Shown here: positions 56,260 through 63,318 of the stretch, piece after piece | How the letters are laid out: each line of letters starts with the position of its first letter | How positions within the stretch are numbered: position 1 is the stretch's first letter | Origin: Mycolicibacterium arenosum | Lineage (GTDB): Bacteria; Actinomycetota; Actinomycetes; Mycobacteriales; Mycobacteriaceae | NCBI RefSeq assembly: GCF_024320865.1 | Contig: NZ_JANDBD010000005.1 | Coordinates: 1 to 64,000 of the forward strand | DNA: 64,000 nt | Reading direction: 5' to 3' | The notes under the pieces: generated by a model | Database searches by the model: none | The model's input: the letters and a program-made list of their open reading frames with translations, nothing else | What the model was told of the DNA's origin: nothing | Made by a program: the position numbers and the translations under genes

Positions 56260-56667
56260 ATGGCCACCCGGGTACTCGTCGCCAAGCCCGGTCTCGACGG
56301 CCACGACCGCGGCGCGAAGATCGTCGCGCGCACCCTGCGGGACGCCGGCTTCGAGGTCATCTACACCGGAATCCGGCAGCGGATCGAGGACATCGTGTCC
56401 ATCGCCCTGCAGGAAGACGTTGCCCTGGTGGGCCTTTCGATCCTGTCCGGTGCGCACGTCGCGCTGACCACCCGCACGGTGGACGCGTTGCGCGCCGCCG
56501 ACGCCGGCGACATCGCGGTGGTCGTGGGCGGCACCATTCCGGAATCCGACGTGCAGAAGCTGCTCGACGCCGGTGCGGCCGCGGTGTTCCCGACGGGCAC
56601 CTCGCTGGACACGCTGGTGAAGGACGTCCGGGCCTTGACCGAGAACGCAGAGGAGTCCGCCTCGTGA
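56260..56667 (+). CDS. B12-binding subunit of the acyl-CoA mutase
   Basis: A 135-residue Rossmann-like cobalamin-binding domain. The motif DGHDRGAK gives the lower-axial His15 in DxHxxG; SILSGAH and VVGGTIPESD are the SxL and GG motifs. It corresponds to the C-terminal domain of methylmalonyl-CoA mutase or to the small subunits of isobutyryl- and 2-hydroxyisobutyryl-CoA mutases. ATG 56260 is chosen; the frame is open upstream through the repeat element. Its stop overlaps the LLM gene start (GTGA). Confidence 0.94.
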   Translation: MATRVLVAKPGLDGHDRGAKIVARTLRDAGFEVIYTGIRQRIEDIVSIALQEDVALVGLSILSGAHVALTTRTVDALRAADAGDIAVVVGGTIPESDVQKLLDAGAAAVFPTGTSLDTLVKDVRALTENAEESAS

Positions 56668-57620
56668 GACTTGGCGTGATGATCGGGGCCGAACGCGGTG
56701 ACATGACGCGCAAGGTCGCCAAGCTGGTGTCCGACATCGAATGGGCCGAGGGCGCGGGGCTCGACACCGCGTGGATGCCTCAGGTACCAGACGACTTCGA
56801 CTGCCTGACCATGGTGGCGCTGATGGCCGCCCGCACCTCGCGCATCGAGTTGGGCACCGCCGTCGTCCCCCTTCAGGCCCAACATCCGATCGCCCTTGCG
56901 CGACAGGCACTGTCGGTGCACGCGATGGCCGAGGGGCGGCTCGCGCTCGGTGTCGGTCCGTCGCACCACTGGATCGTGCGGGACATGCTCGGCCTGCCGT
57001 ACGACAAACCGGCCGCGTACACCCGCGACTACCTCGAGGTGCTGAACGCGGCGATCGCGGGACCGGGTCCGGTGGACGTGGTCAACGACTCGTTCACCGT
57101 CCACAACCCGACCGCGCTCGCGGCGCAGACGCCGATGCCGGTGCTGGTGGCGGCGCTCGGTCCGGTGATGCTGCAGATCGCCGGTGCCCACGCGGACGGC
57201 ACCGTGCTGTGGATGGCCGATGAGAAGGCGATCGGCGACCACATCGCGCCGAAGATCAACAGGGCCGCCGCCGAGGCGGGCCGGGCGGCACCGCGGATCG
57301 TCGCGGGAATCCCGGTGTGCCTGTGCGCCAATTCGGAGATCGACGCGGCGAAGGACCGGGCGAATCGCATTCTCGCCGAGGCCGAGACGTCGCCCAACTA
57401 CCAGAAGCTGCTCGATCGCGGCGACGCGCGCAGCGTGGGTGACCTGTGTGCAGCCGGCGACGAGGAGTCGATTCTCAAGCGCTTCAAGCAGTTCGCCGAC
57501 GCGGGCGTCACCGACCTGTCGGTCCGACTGCTGCCGATCGGCGACACCCGTGACGAGTTGATCGCGTCGAAGTACCGGACGCGTGAGGTGATCGCCGAAC
57601 TCGCCAAGCAGGTGCAGTGA
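56664..57620 (+). CDS. LLM-class (F420- or FMN-dependent) oxidoreductase
   Basis: A 318-residue luciferase-like TIM barrel: MRLGVMIGAERGD, GLDTAWMPQVPDDFDCL, RIELGTAVVPLQAQHP, ALSVHAMAEGRLALGVGPSH. It is typical of mycobacterial F420-dependent enzymes that reduce or oxidise a C=C or C=O bond. The substrate is unknown. GTG start overlaps the B12 subunit stop and its own stop overlaps the CaiB gene start, so all are translated in sequence. This suggests a redox step tied to the mutase pathway. Confidence 0.88.
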   Translation: MRLGVMIGAERGDMTRKVAKLVSDIEWAEGAGLDTAWMPQVPDDFDCLTMVALMAARTSRIELGTAVVPLQAQHPIALARQALSVHAMAEGRLALGVGPSHHWIVRDMLGLPYDKPAAYTRDYLEVLNAAIAGPGPVDVVNDSFTVHNPTALAAQTPMPVLVAALGPVMLQIAGAHADGTVLWMADEKAIGDHIAPKINRAAAEAGRAAPRIVAGIPVCLCANSEIDAAKDRANRILAEAETSPNYQKLLDRGDARSVGDLCAAGDEESILKRFKQFADAGVTDLSVRLLPIGDTRDELIASKYRTREVIAELAKQVQ

Positions 57621-58672
57621 CCGAGGGCCCCCTGGCGGGGATCCGCATTCTCGAGGTCGGCGTCATGCTCGCCGGGCCCTACGCGACCATGCTGCTCGCG
57701 GACCTCGGCGCCGAGGTCATCAAGATCGAACCGCCGGCTGGGGAGATCTCCCGCCAGGTCAGCGACAGTTACTTCGCGAGCCTGAACCGCAACAAGCGCA
57801 GCGTTCGGCTGGACCTGAGCTCCGACGAGGGGAGCCGCCGTCTCGGTGAGCTCGCCGCGGATTCCCATGCGCTGCTCGTCAACATGAAGCCGTCGGTGAT
57901 CCGCAAGCTGGGCCTGACCTACGAGAATCTGCGGCGCTTCAACGAGAAGATCGTGTGCGTCGCGTTGACCGGCTACGGCCTCGACGGCGGCGACGACCCG
58001 GCGTTCGACTACGTCGTGCAGGCCGCGACGGGGGTCGCCGCCATGACCGGTGACCCCGCCGGCCCACCGACGCTGCCGGGTTACAGCTCCGCGGACAACT
58101 CGACCGGGCTCACGGCGGCTCTCGGGCTGCTGGCCCAGATCGTGTCGGGCCGTGGCGGCCAGGTCGACGTATCGCTGCGGGACGTGATGTTGTCTCAGCT
58201 CAACTACCGGGCGTCGGCCTATCTCAACGACGGCGCCGCACCGCAGCGCTACCCGTTCGGCGCGCATTCGTACTACGTTCCGGCGCAGCTGTTTCCGACT
58301 GCCGACGGCTACCTCGCGCTGTTCATCACGCACGACGGCTTCTGGAAGTCGTTCTCCGGCGAGGCGGGTATCGGCGGGTTCGAGAAGATGGCCGAGCGCG
58401 CGGAGCGACGCGATGAGGTGCTGAACCTGGTGACCGCCGTGCTCGCCACCGACACCGCCAAGAACTGGGAGGCCCGGCTGCGTCCGCTCGGTATCCCGGC
58501 GGCAGCGGTGCGCTCGCTACCCGAGGCGCTGGAGGAGACCCCGGAGGTCGTCGTCACGGCGGGCGATCAGAAGCTCATCGGCAGCCCGATCAAGGTCGCG
58601 GGTTACGTGCCGGAGTACCGGCCCGCGCCGGTGCTCGACGAGTACTCGGCCGGGCTCACTCGTCGTAGCTGA
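57617..58672 (+). CDS. CaiB/BaiF (class III) CoA-transferase
   Basis: A 351-residue protein with the family start GIRILEVGVMLAGPYATMLLADLGAEVIKIE, shown here as separate pieces GIRILEVGVMLAGPY and LGAEVIKIEPP. The catalytic Asp lies in SSADNSTGL. It moves CoA between acids via an aspartyl-CoA thioester, or acts as a racemase (AMACR/Mcr branch). The short length (family usually 380-410) and the RNKRSVRLDL motif favour a CoA-transferase or racemase. A racemase could set the 2-methyl configuration for a mutase. It overlaps the convergent ferredoxin by 17 bp. Confidence 0.9.
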   Translation: MTEGPLAGIRILEVGVMLAGPYATMLLADLGAEVIKIEPPAGEISRQVSDSYFASLNRNKRSVRLDLSSDEGSRRLGELAADSHALLVNMKPSVIRKLGLTYENLRRFNEKIVCVALTGYGLDGGDDPAFDYVVQAATGVAAMTGDPAGPPTLPGYSSADNSTGLTAALGLLAQIVSGRGGQVDVSLRDVMLSQLNYRASAYLNDGAAPQRYPFGAHSYYVPAQLFPTADGYLALFITHDGFWKSFSGEAGIGGFEKMAERAERRDEVLNLVTAVLATDTAKNWEARLRPLGIPAAAVRSLPEALEETPEVVVTAGDQKLIGSPIKVAGYVPEYRPAPVLDEYSAGLTRRS

Positions 58673-58964
58673 CCTCGATGTCGGTGGTGTCGGGGATCGC
58701 CTGGCAGGTCAGCACGTACCCCTCCTCGACCTCGTCCTCGTCGAGGGCGTCGTTGACCCGCATGGTGGCGTGCCCGTCGATGATCTTGGCCATGCAGGTG
58801 CCGCAGTTGCCCGCCTCGCAGGAGAACGGCGGGCCCATGCCGGCCCGCCGGGCGGACTCGAGCAGTGTCTCGCCGGCCTTCATCGAGACCGTCGCGGTCT
58901 TGCGGTCGAGGATGATCTTCACCTCGCCCGCGGCGTCGCCGGACGGTACGGGGTCTGCGGTCAT
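58656..58964 (-). CDS. Plant-type [2Fe-2S] ferredoxin
   Basis: A 102-residue protein with CEAGNCGTC and a later Cys in LTCQAIP. This gives the C-x4-C-x2-C-x~31-C pattern of plant-type [2Fe-2S] domains, as in the ferredoxin part of ring-hydroxylase reductases. ATG 58964 begins MTADPVPSGDAAGEV; the longer frame reaches into the operator. It lies on the opposite strand inside the mutase/ligase cluster, shares a divergent promoter with the ligase, and could serve an oxygenase elsewhere. Confidence 0.9.
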   Translation of the reverse strand: MTADPVPSGDAAGEVKIILDRKTATVSMKAGETLLESARRAGMGPPFSCEAGNCGTCMAKIIDGHATMRVNDALDEDEVEEGYVLTCQAIPDTTDIEVSYDE

Positions 58965-59011
58965 CGGGCTACTCCTGGGCTCGCGCTCGGATATGAACGT
59001 TCTGTCCACAT

Positions 59012-59026
59012 GAGAATACTATTCTC
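59012..59026. promoter_or_regulatory. Palindromic operator GAGAATA-C-TATTCTC
   Basis: A perfect 7-bp inverted repeat around one base, GAGAATACTATTCTC, between the divergent ferredoxin (start 58964) and ligase (start 59103). A second TATTCTC half-site is at 59041-59047. Symmetry and position suggest a TetR-like dimer site controlling both genes. The same core, GAATA-N-TATTC, occurs twice in the terminator at 63250-63318. Confidence 0.7.
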
Positions 59027-59102
59027 CATAAATGATAGGCTATTCTCAACTCTGTTCTTCGGCATCGAGACGATCGTATGACCAGCCAGGAGGGGTCGAC
59101 AC

Positions 59103-60518
59103 GTGACTGATCGCGTCTGCCTCGCCTACGCCGATCGCGAGTTCACGACGACCGACCTGGAGTGTCTCACCAACGGCACGGCCGAGGTCCTCGAGAGCCG
59201 TGGCGTGCGGGCCGGTGACCGCGTCGCGCTGATGTCGTCCAATCGACCCGAGTTCGTCTTCGCCCTTCGCGGCGCATGGGCCCTCGGAGCGTCCGTCGTA
59301 CTGCTCAGCCCGGCGTGGAAGCGCGCCGAAGTGGACCACGCCCTCGCGGTCACCGGGGCGAAGCACGCGGTCGGCGACCATCCCGTGCTCGCCGAAGCGC
59401 TGCCGATGCTGCACCTCGACGAGGCCGTCGCGCCGAGCGACCGCACCTTCCCGGCGCTCGATCCGGACACGGACGCGCTGTTCGTGTTCAGCTCCGGCAC
59501 CACGGGATTGCCGAAGGCCGCGCGGCACACCCACCGGGCGTTCGCCGTCGCGATCACCCACTGGCGGGCGGCGCTCGGACTCGGGCCCGACGACCGGATG
59601 CAGATCATGACGCCGCCGTCGCACATCCTCGGTCTGCTCAACATCGCCACGGCACTGGATGCAGGCGCCTGGATCCGGCTGCACCCCCGCTTCGACGTCG
59701 ACACGATGCTGGCGCACATCCAGTCCGATCGCATCACCGTCGAGATGGCCGTCGCCCCCATCGCTCTGGCGTTCGCGGCGCACCCGCGGATCGAGTCCTA
59801 CGACCTGTCCTCGCTGCGTTACGTCATGTGGTGTGCCACGCCGGTGACGAAGAGCGTGGCCGACGAGGTGACGGCGCGCGTGGGTATCCGCTGGATCACC
59901 GCTTACGGCGCAACCGAATTCCCCGTCATCTCGTCTAACCCGCTGGACGACGCGCGGCTCGACACCGTGGGCAGGCCCGTGCCGGGGGTCGAGATGCGGA
60001 TCGTGTCGGTCGACGACGGTGCGGTGCTGGGGACCGGGCAGGACGGTGAGATCCAGGTGCGGTCGGCGTCGGTCATGGCGGGTTACCTACCGGAGGACGC
60101 GACCGCGTCGGCGTTCGCCGACGGGTGGTATCGCACGGGTGACATCGGGAATCTCGATGCCGACGGCTATCTGCGCATCACCGATCGCGCCAAGGAGATG
60201 ATCAAGGTTCGCGGCTTCCAGGTGGCGCCAGCCGAAGTCGAGTCCGTGCTGCACGGACACTCCGCCGTCGGGGACTGCGCGGTGTTCGGCGTGCCCGATC
60301 CGGCTGACGGCGAGGCCATCGTCGCCGCGGTGGCGCGGACCGGTGCGGTCGAGGAGTCGGAACTGATCACGCTGATCGGCGACAGGTTGGCGTCGTACAA
60401 GCGGCCCCGACGGGTCGTGTTCGTCGAGGAGATTCCTCGACTTCCCTCCGGAAAGGTGTTGCGGAGAGTGTTGAAGGAGCGAGTGATGAGCGCTTGCGCG
60501 AAGAACAGAGAACTCTGA
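59103..60518 (+). CDS. Acyl-CoA ligase (ANL superfamily)
   Basis: A 471-residue adenylate-forming ligase. Motifs: VFSSGTTGLPKAARHTH (A3), YGATEFP (A5), GWYRTGDIGNLD (A7), DRAKEMIKVRGFQVAP (A8) and LPSGKVLRR (A10 Lys). It forms acyl-CoA from an acid, ATP and CoA. The GTG start follows AGGAGG. After the normal end (LKERV) the frame runs into the 32-bp repeat and adds MSACAKNREL, so the C-terminus is repeat-derived. It is shorter than the usual 500-550. It heads the ligase-ACAD-ACAD-hydratase unit. Confidence 0.92.
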   Translation: MTDRVCLAYADREFTTTDLECLTNGTAEVLESRGVRAGDRVALMSSNRPEFVFALRGAWALGASVVLLSPAWKRAEVDHALAVTGAKHAVGDHPVLAEALPMLHLDEAVAPSDRTFPALDPDTDALFVFSSGTTGLPKAARHTHRAFAVAITHWRAALGLGPDDRMQIMTPPSHILGLLNIATALDAGAWIRLHPRFDVDTMLAHIQSDRITVEMAVAPIALAFAAHPRIESYDLSSLRYVMWCATPVTKSVADEVTARVGIRWITAYGATEFPVISSNPLDDARLDTVGRPVPGVEMRIVSVDDGAVLGTGQDGEIQVRSASVMAGYLPEDATASAFADGWYRTGDIGNLDADGYLRITDRAKEMIKVRGFQVAPAEVESVLHGHSAVGDCAVFGVPDPADGEAIVAAVARTGAVEESELITLIGDRLASYKRPRRVVFVEEIPRLPSGKVLRRVLKERVMSACAKNREL

Positions 60519-60549
60519 TGAGCGCTTGCGCGAAGGACAGAGAGCTCTG
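60486..60549 (+). repeat. MIRU-like intercistronic element, two tandem 32-bp units
   Basis: Units at 60486-60517 and 60518-60549, starting ATGAGCGCTTGCGCGAAG and ending CTCTG, differing at two positions. The ligase stop falls at the end of unit 1 (TGATG); unit 2 can be read as the 10-residue peptide MSACAKDREL before the ACAD ATG at 60550. Each contains GCGC-TT-GCGC, a small hairpin. Confidence 0.92.
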
Positions 60550-61365
60550 ATGGACGTCAGACTGACCGCGGAACAGCGGGAACTGCGGGAGGCCGCCGCG
60601 AAGCTGGCCGACGACCTGGGCCCCGGATCGGTCGCCGACCTCGACGACGGGGCACGGCGCACGCGCCTCGAGAACGCCGTCGAGGGAACCGGATTCCGCT
60701 CGCTGCGGTCCGATGAGGCCTCGGGGGTCGAGGTGGCCATCGTCGCCGAGGAGTTCGGCAGGGGACTGGTCGACGTCCCGTTCCTTGGTCCGCTGCTCGC
60801 CGACGACCTCTCGCGGCGGCTCGGCCGTGCAGTGGCGGTGCCCGAGGCGCAGCCCGAATCGGTCGATCTCACGCGGAGCCTCGCCGGCGTGGTGGAATCG
60901 CCCGCTGAGCTCGCCGATCTTCCGGACGACGACGCCCGACGCTGGTACGCACTCGCGCTCACCGCGACGACGGCCGACATCGTGGGGTCAGCGCGCGGCA
61001 CGCTGGCCCTGGCCACCGACTACGCCAAGGTGCGTGAGCAGTACGGAGCGACCATCGGCTCGTATCAGGCCGTCGGCCATCTGTTGGCCGAGAGCCTGGC
61101 GTTGATCGAGGGCTGCGTCAGCGTGCTGCGCCATGCGGCCTGGGCCGTCGACGAGCTACCCGTCGACGAGGCGGTCGAAGCCGCCCGCGTCGCCAAGATC
61201 TACTGTGCGCGTTCGGCGCTCACGGTGTGTGAGACGTCGATTCAGGTGCACGGCGGGATCGGCAACACCTGGGAGTGCCTGGCTCACGTGTACCTGCGCA
61301 GGGCGCTGGCCGCGACTGAGGCGTGGCCGGTGAAGTTGGAGGAGTTGACCATTGGACTTTCGTGA
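60550..61365 (+). CDS. Acyl-CoA dehydrogenase, small subunit (pair 3)
   Basis: A 271-residue ACAD-like protein, far shorter than usual because the central beta-domain is nearly missing. The N-terminal helix MDVRLTAEQRELREAAAKLA, the middle YAKVREQYGATIGSYQAVGH and C-terminal VHGGIGNTWECLAHVYLRRA (Glu242 in TWE) are intact. It most likely forms a mixed complex with the 361-residue partner whose start overlaps it by 14 bp. ATG 60550 sits right after the repeat units. Confidence 0.88.
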   Translation: MDVRLTAEQRELREAAAKLADDLGPGSVADLDDGARRTRLENAVEGTGFRSLRSDEASGVEVAIVAEEFGRGLVDVPFLGPLLADDLSRRLGRAVAVPEAQPESVDLTRSLAGVVESPAELADLPDDDARRWYALALTATTADIVGSARGTLALATDYAKVREQYGATIGSYQAVGHLLAESLALIEGCVSVLRHAAWAVDELPVDEAVEAARVAKIYCARSALTVCETSIQVHGGIGNTWECLAHVYLRRALAATEAWPVKLEELTIGLS

Positions 61366-62437
61366 TTCGCCCGACGAGGCCGCTTTCCGCGAGAGGCTGC
61401 ACGGCTGGCTGCTCGAGCAGAAGGGCAGGTTCCCGACGTCCGGTGACGAGTACTGGGCCAAGGCGGGGGAGTGGCATCAGGCGCTCTACGCGGCGGGCTT
61501 CTTCGGGACGTCGTGGCCCAAGGCGTACGGCGGCCAGGAACTGCCGCCGGTGTACGACGTCATCGTGGACGAGGAGATCGCGAAGGTCGGTGCGCCCGCG
61601 CGGCCGAGCCTGGGTTATCTGGTCGTCGGACTGAGCCACCACGGCAACGAGGAACTGCGGCAACGCTTTCTGCCCGGCATGATCAACGGCACCGAACGCT
61701 GGTGCCAGGGATTCAGCGAGCCCGGCGCGGGGTCGGACCTCGCGTCGCTGACGACGACCGCGACTCGGGACGGCGACGAGTACGTCATCCACGGCCACAA
61801 GATCTGGACGAGCTACTCGGACGTCGCCGACTGGTGTCTGGTGCTCGCGCGCACCGACAAGGAGGTGCCCAAGCACAAGGGCATCTCGGCGTTCATCGTG
61901 CCGATGCATCAGCCGGGGATCGTCCAGCGTCCGCTGAAGATGATCAGCGGCGTGACCAAGGAATTCGGCCAGGTCGAGTTCGACGGCGCCCGCGTGTCCG
62001 CCGACAACCTGATCGGCGAACTCGGCGACGGCTGGAAGCTGGCGATGACGGTGGTGAGCCACGAGCGCGAGCCGTCCACGTTGGGCTTCTCGGCGAGATA
62101 CGGAAAGACCGTGCGCCAGTTGGCCAAGGGCGTCGACGGCACCCCGCCCGAGGAGTTGTCGTGGGCCTGGGTGCAGACCGAGATGCTGCGACTGCACGTC
62201 CGACGCCGGCTCTCCGAGCAGCTCGACGGGATGACGCACGGTCCGCAGGGGTCGCTGGACAAGCTCCTGATGACGTGGGTTGAGCAGTCGGTGGGCCACG
62301 CCGCGCTGGCGACCGTCGGAACCGGCGACGCCGAGCAGTTCGGTGCCTACATGTACAGCCGGGCGCAGAGCGTCATGGGCGGTACGAGTCAGATTCAGAA
62401 GAACATCATCGCGCAGCGAATCCTCGGTTTGCGATGA
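61352..62437 (+). CDS. Acyl-CoA dehydrogenase, large subunit (pair 3)
   Basis: A 361-residue ACAD beginning at TTG (MDFRDSPDEAAFRERLHGWL). Motifs are FGTSWPKAYGGQELPP, WCQGFSEPGAGSDLASLTTTA, IHGHKIWTSYSDVADWC and C-terminal MGGTSQIQKNIIAQRILGLR. FAD enzyme producing an enoyl-CoA, probably with the 271-residue subunit encoded just upstream. The stop TGA is followed by ATGAGTGCTGGCGCGAAG, a diverged copy of the intercistronic repeat. Confidence 0.92.
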   Translation: MDFRDSPDEAAFRERLHGWLLEQKGRFPTSGDEYWAKAGEWHQALYAAGFFGTSWPKAYGGQELPPVYDVIVDEEIAKVGAPARPSLGYLVVGLSHHGNEELRQRFLPGMINGTERWCQGFSEPGAGSDLASLTTTATRDGDEYVIHGHKIWTSYSDVADWCLVLARTDKEVPKHKGISAFIVPMHQPGIVQRPLKMISGVTKEFGQVEFDGARVSADNLIGELGDGWKLAMTVVSHEREPSTLGFSARYGKTVRQLAKGVDGTPPEELSWAWVQTEMLRLHVRRRLSEQLDGMTHGPQGSLDKLLMTWVEQSVGHAALATVGTGDAEQFGAYMYSRAQSVMGGTSQIQKNIIAQRILGLR

Positions 62438-62477
62438 GTGCTGGCGCGAAGAGCCATCGGACACGGTAGGAGCTGAA
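62435..62477 (+). repeat. Diverged copy of the MIRU-like element
   Basis: Starts at the ACAD stop with ATGAGTGCTGGCGCGAAG, matching the first 18 bases of the other units except at two positions, then loses similarity before the hydratase RBS (AGGAG at 62468-62472). Weak on its own, but its position between stop and start is the same as for the other copies. Confidence 0.55.
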
Positions 62478-63245
62478 ATGTACGGAATGCCAGACGAAAT
62501 CAAGGTCGAGGCCGACGGCGCGCTGCGCATCATCACCCTCAACCGCCCCGACGACCTGAACGCGGTGAACGACAACCTGCACGTCGGGCTCGCCAAGATC
62601 TGGGAGGCGCTCAACGAGGACGTCGGTGCGCGCGCTGCCGTCATCACCGGCGCGGGCCGGGCGTTCTCGGCGGGTGGCGACTTCTACTACCTCGACGAGC
62701 TGCGCAACGACGAAGCGCTGCGGCAGAAGACGATCAAGCACGGCCGCGACCTGGTGATCGGCATGGTGCGCTGCCGGATTCCGGTGGTCGCCGCGGTGAA
62801 CGGCCCGGCGGTCGGGCTGGGCTGCAGCCTGGCGGCGCTGTCCGACGTCGTCTACATCGCCGAGACCGCGTTCTTCGCCGATCCGCACGTGTCGATCGGG
62901 CTCGTCGCCGCCGACGGCGGGCCGCTGGTGTGGGGTTCGCAGATCAGCTTGTTGCAGGCCAAGGAGTTCGCGCTCACCGGTGTGCGGATCAAGGCGCAGC
63001 GGGCCGTCGAACTCGGGCTCGCCAACCACGTCGTCGAGGACCCGGTCGCCGAGGCGATCGCCTGCGCGAAGAAGCTGCTCGAGTTGCCGCAGCAGGCCGT
63101 CGAGGCCACCAAGCGGCTGATGAACATCCAGCTCGAGAAGTCGGTGATGGCGTCGCTGGACTACGCCAACCTCGCCGAGTACGTGTCGTTCGGCACCCCG
63201 GAGTTCAACAAGATCGTCGACGGCCTGATCGCCAAGAGCACGTAA
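62478..63245 (+). CDS. Enoyl-CoA hydratase/isomerase (crotonase family)
   Basis: A 255-residue crotonase. ITLNRPDDLNAVNDNL, the oxyanion-hole segment GAGRAFSAGGDFYYL, and VNGPAVGLGCSLAALSDVVYI are seen. The second glutamate region (FFADPHVSIGLVAADGG) lacks one of the two Glu of classical hydratases: Asp/His are found where E144 is expected, while VAADGG replaces the E164 region. Hydratase activity is therefore uncertain, and isomerase, hydrolase or decarboxylase chemistry is possible. ATG 62478 has AGGAG upstream. Last gene of the operon. Confidence 0.88.
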   Translation: MYGMPDEIKVEADGALRIITLNRPDDLNAVNDNLHVGLAKIWEALNEDVGARAAVITGAGRAFSAGGDFYYLDELRNDEALRQKTIKHGRDLVIGMVRCRIPVVAAVNGPAVGLGCSLAALSDVVYIAETAFFADPHVSIGLVAADGGPLVWGSQISLLQAKEFALTGVRIKAQRAVELGLANHVVEDPVAEAIACAKKLLELPQQAVEATKRLMNIQLEKSVMASLDYANLAEYVSFGTPEFNKIVDGLIAKST

Positions 63246-63249
63246 CCCC

Positions 63250-63318
63250 CTCCGCCGGAATAGTATTCCTGGCTGTCCAGACGCGAGCTTGGCAGCCAGG
63301 AATACTATTCCGGCGGAG
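63250..63318. terminator. Perfect 26-bp stem-loop, bidirectional terminator with embedded palindromes
   Basis: Left arm 63250-63275 and right arm 63293-63318 are exact reverse complements (26 bp) around a 17-base loop. It lies between the hydratase stop (63245) and the convergent SDR stop (63319), a classic place for a two-way terminator. Each arm also contains the 13-bp palindrome GGAATA-N-TATTCC (63257-63269 and 63299-63311). Confidence 0.9.
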
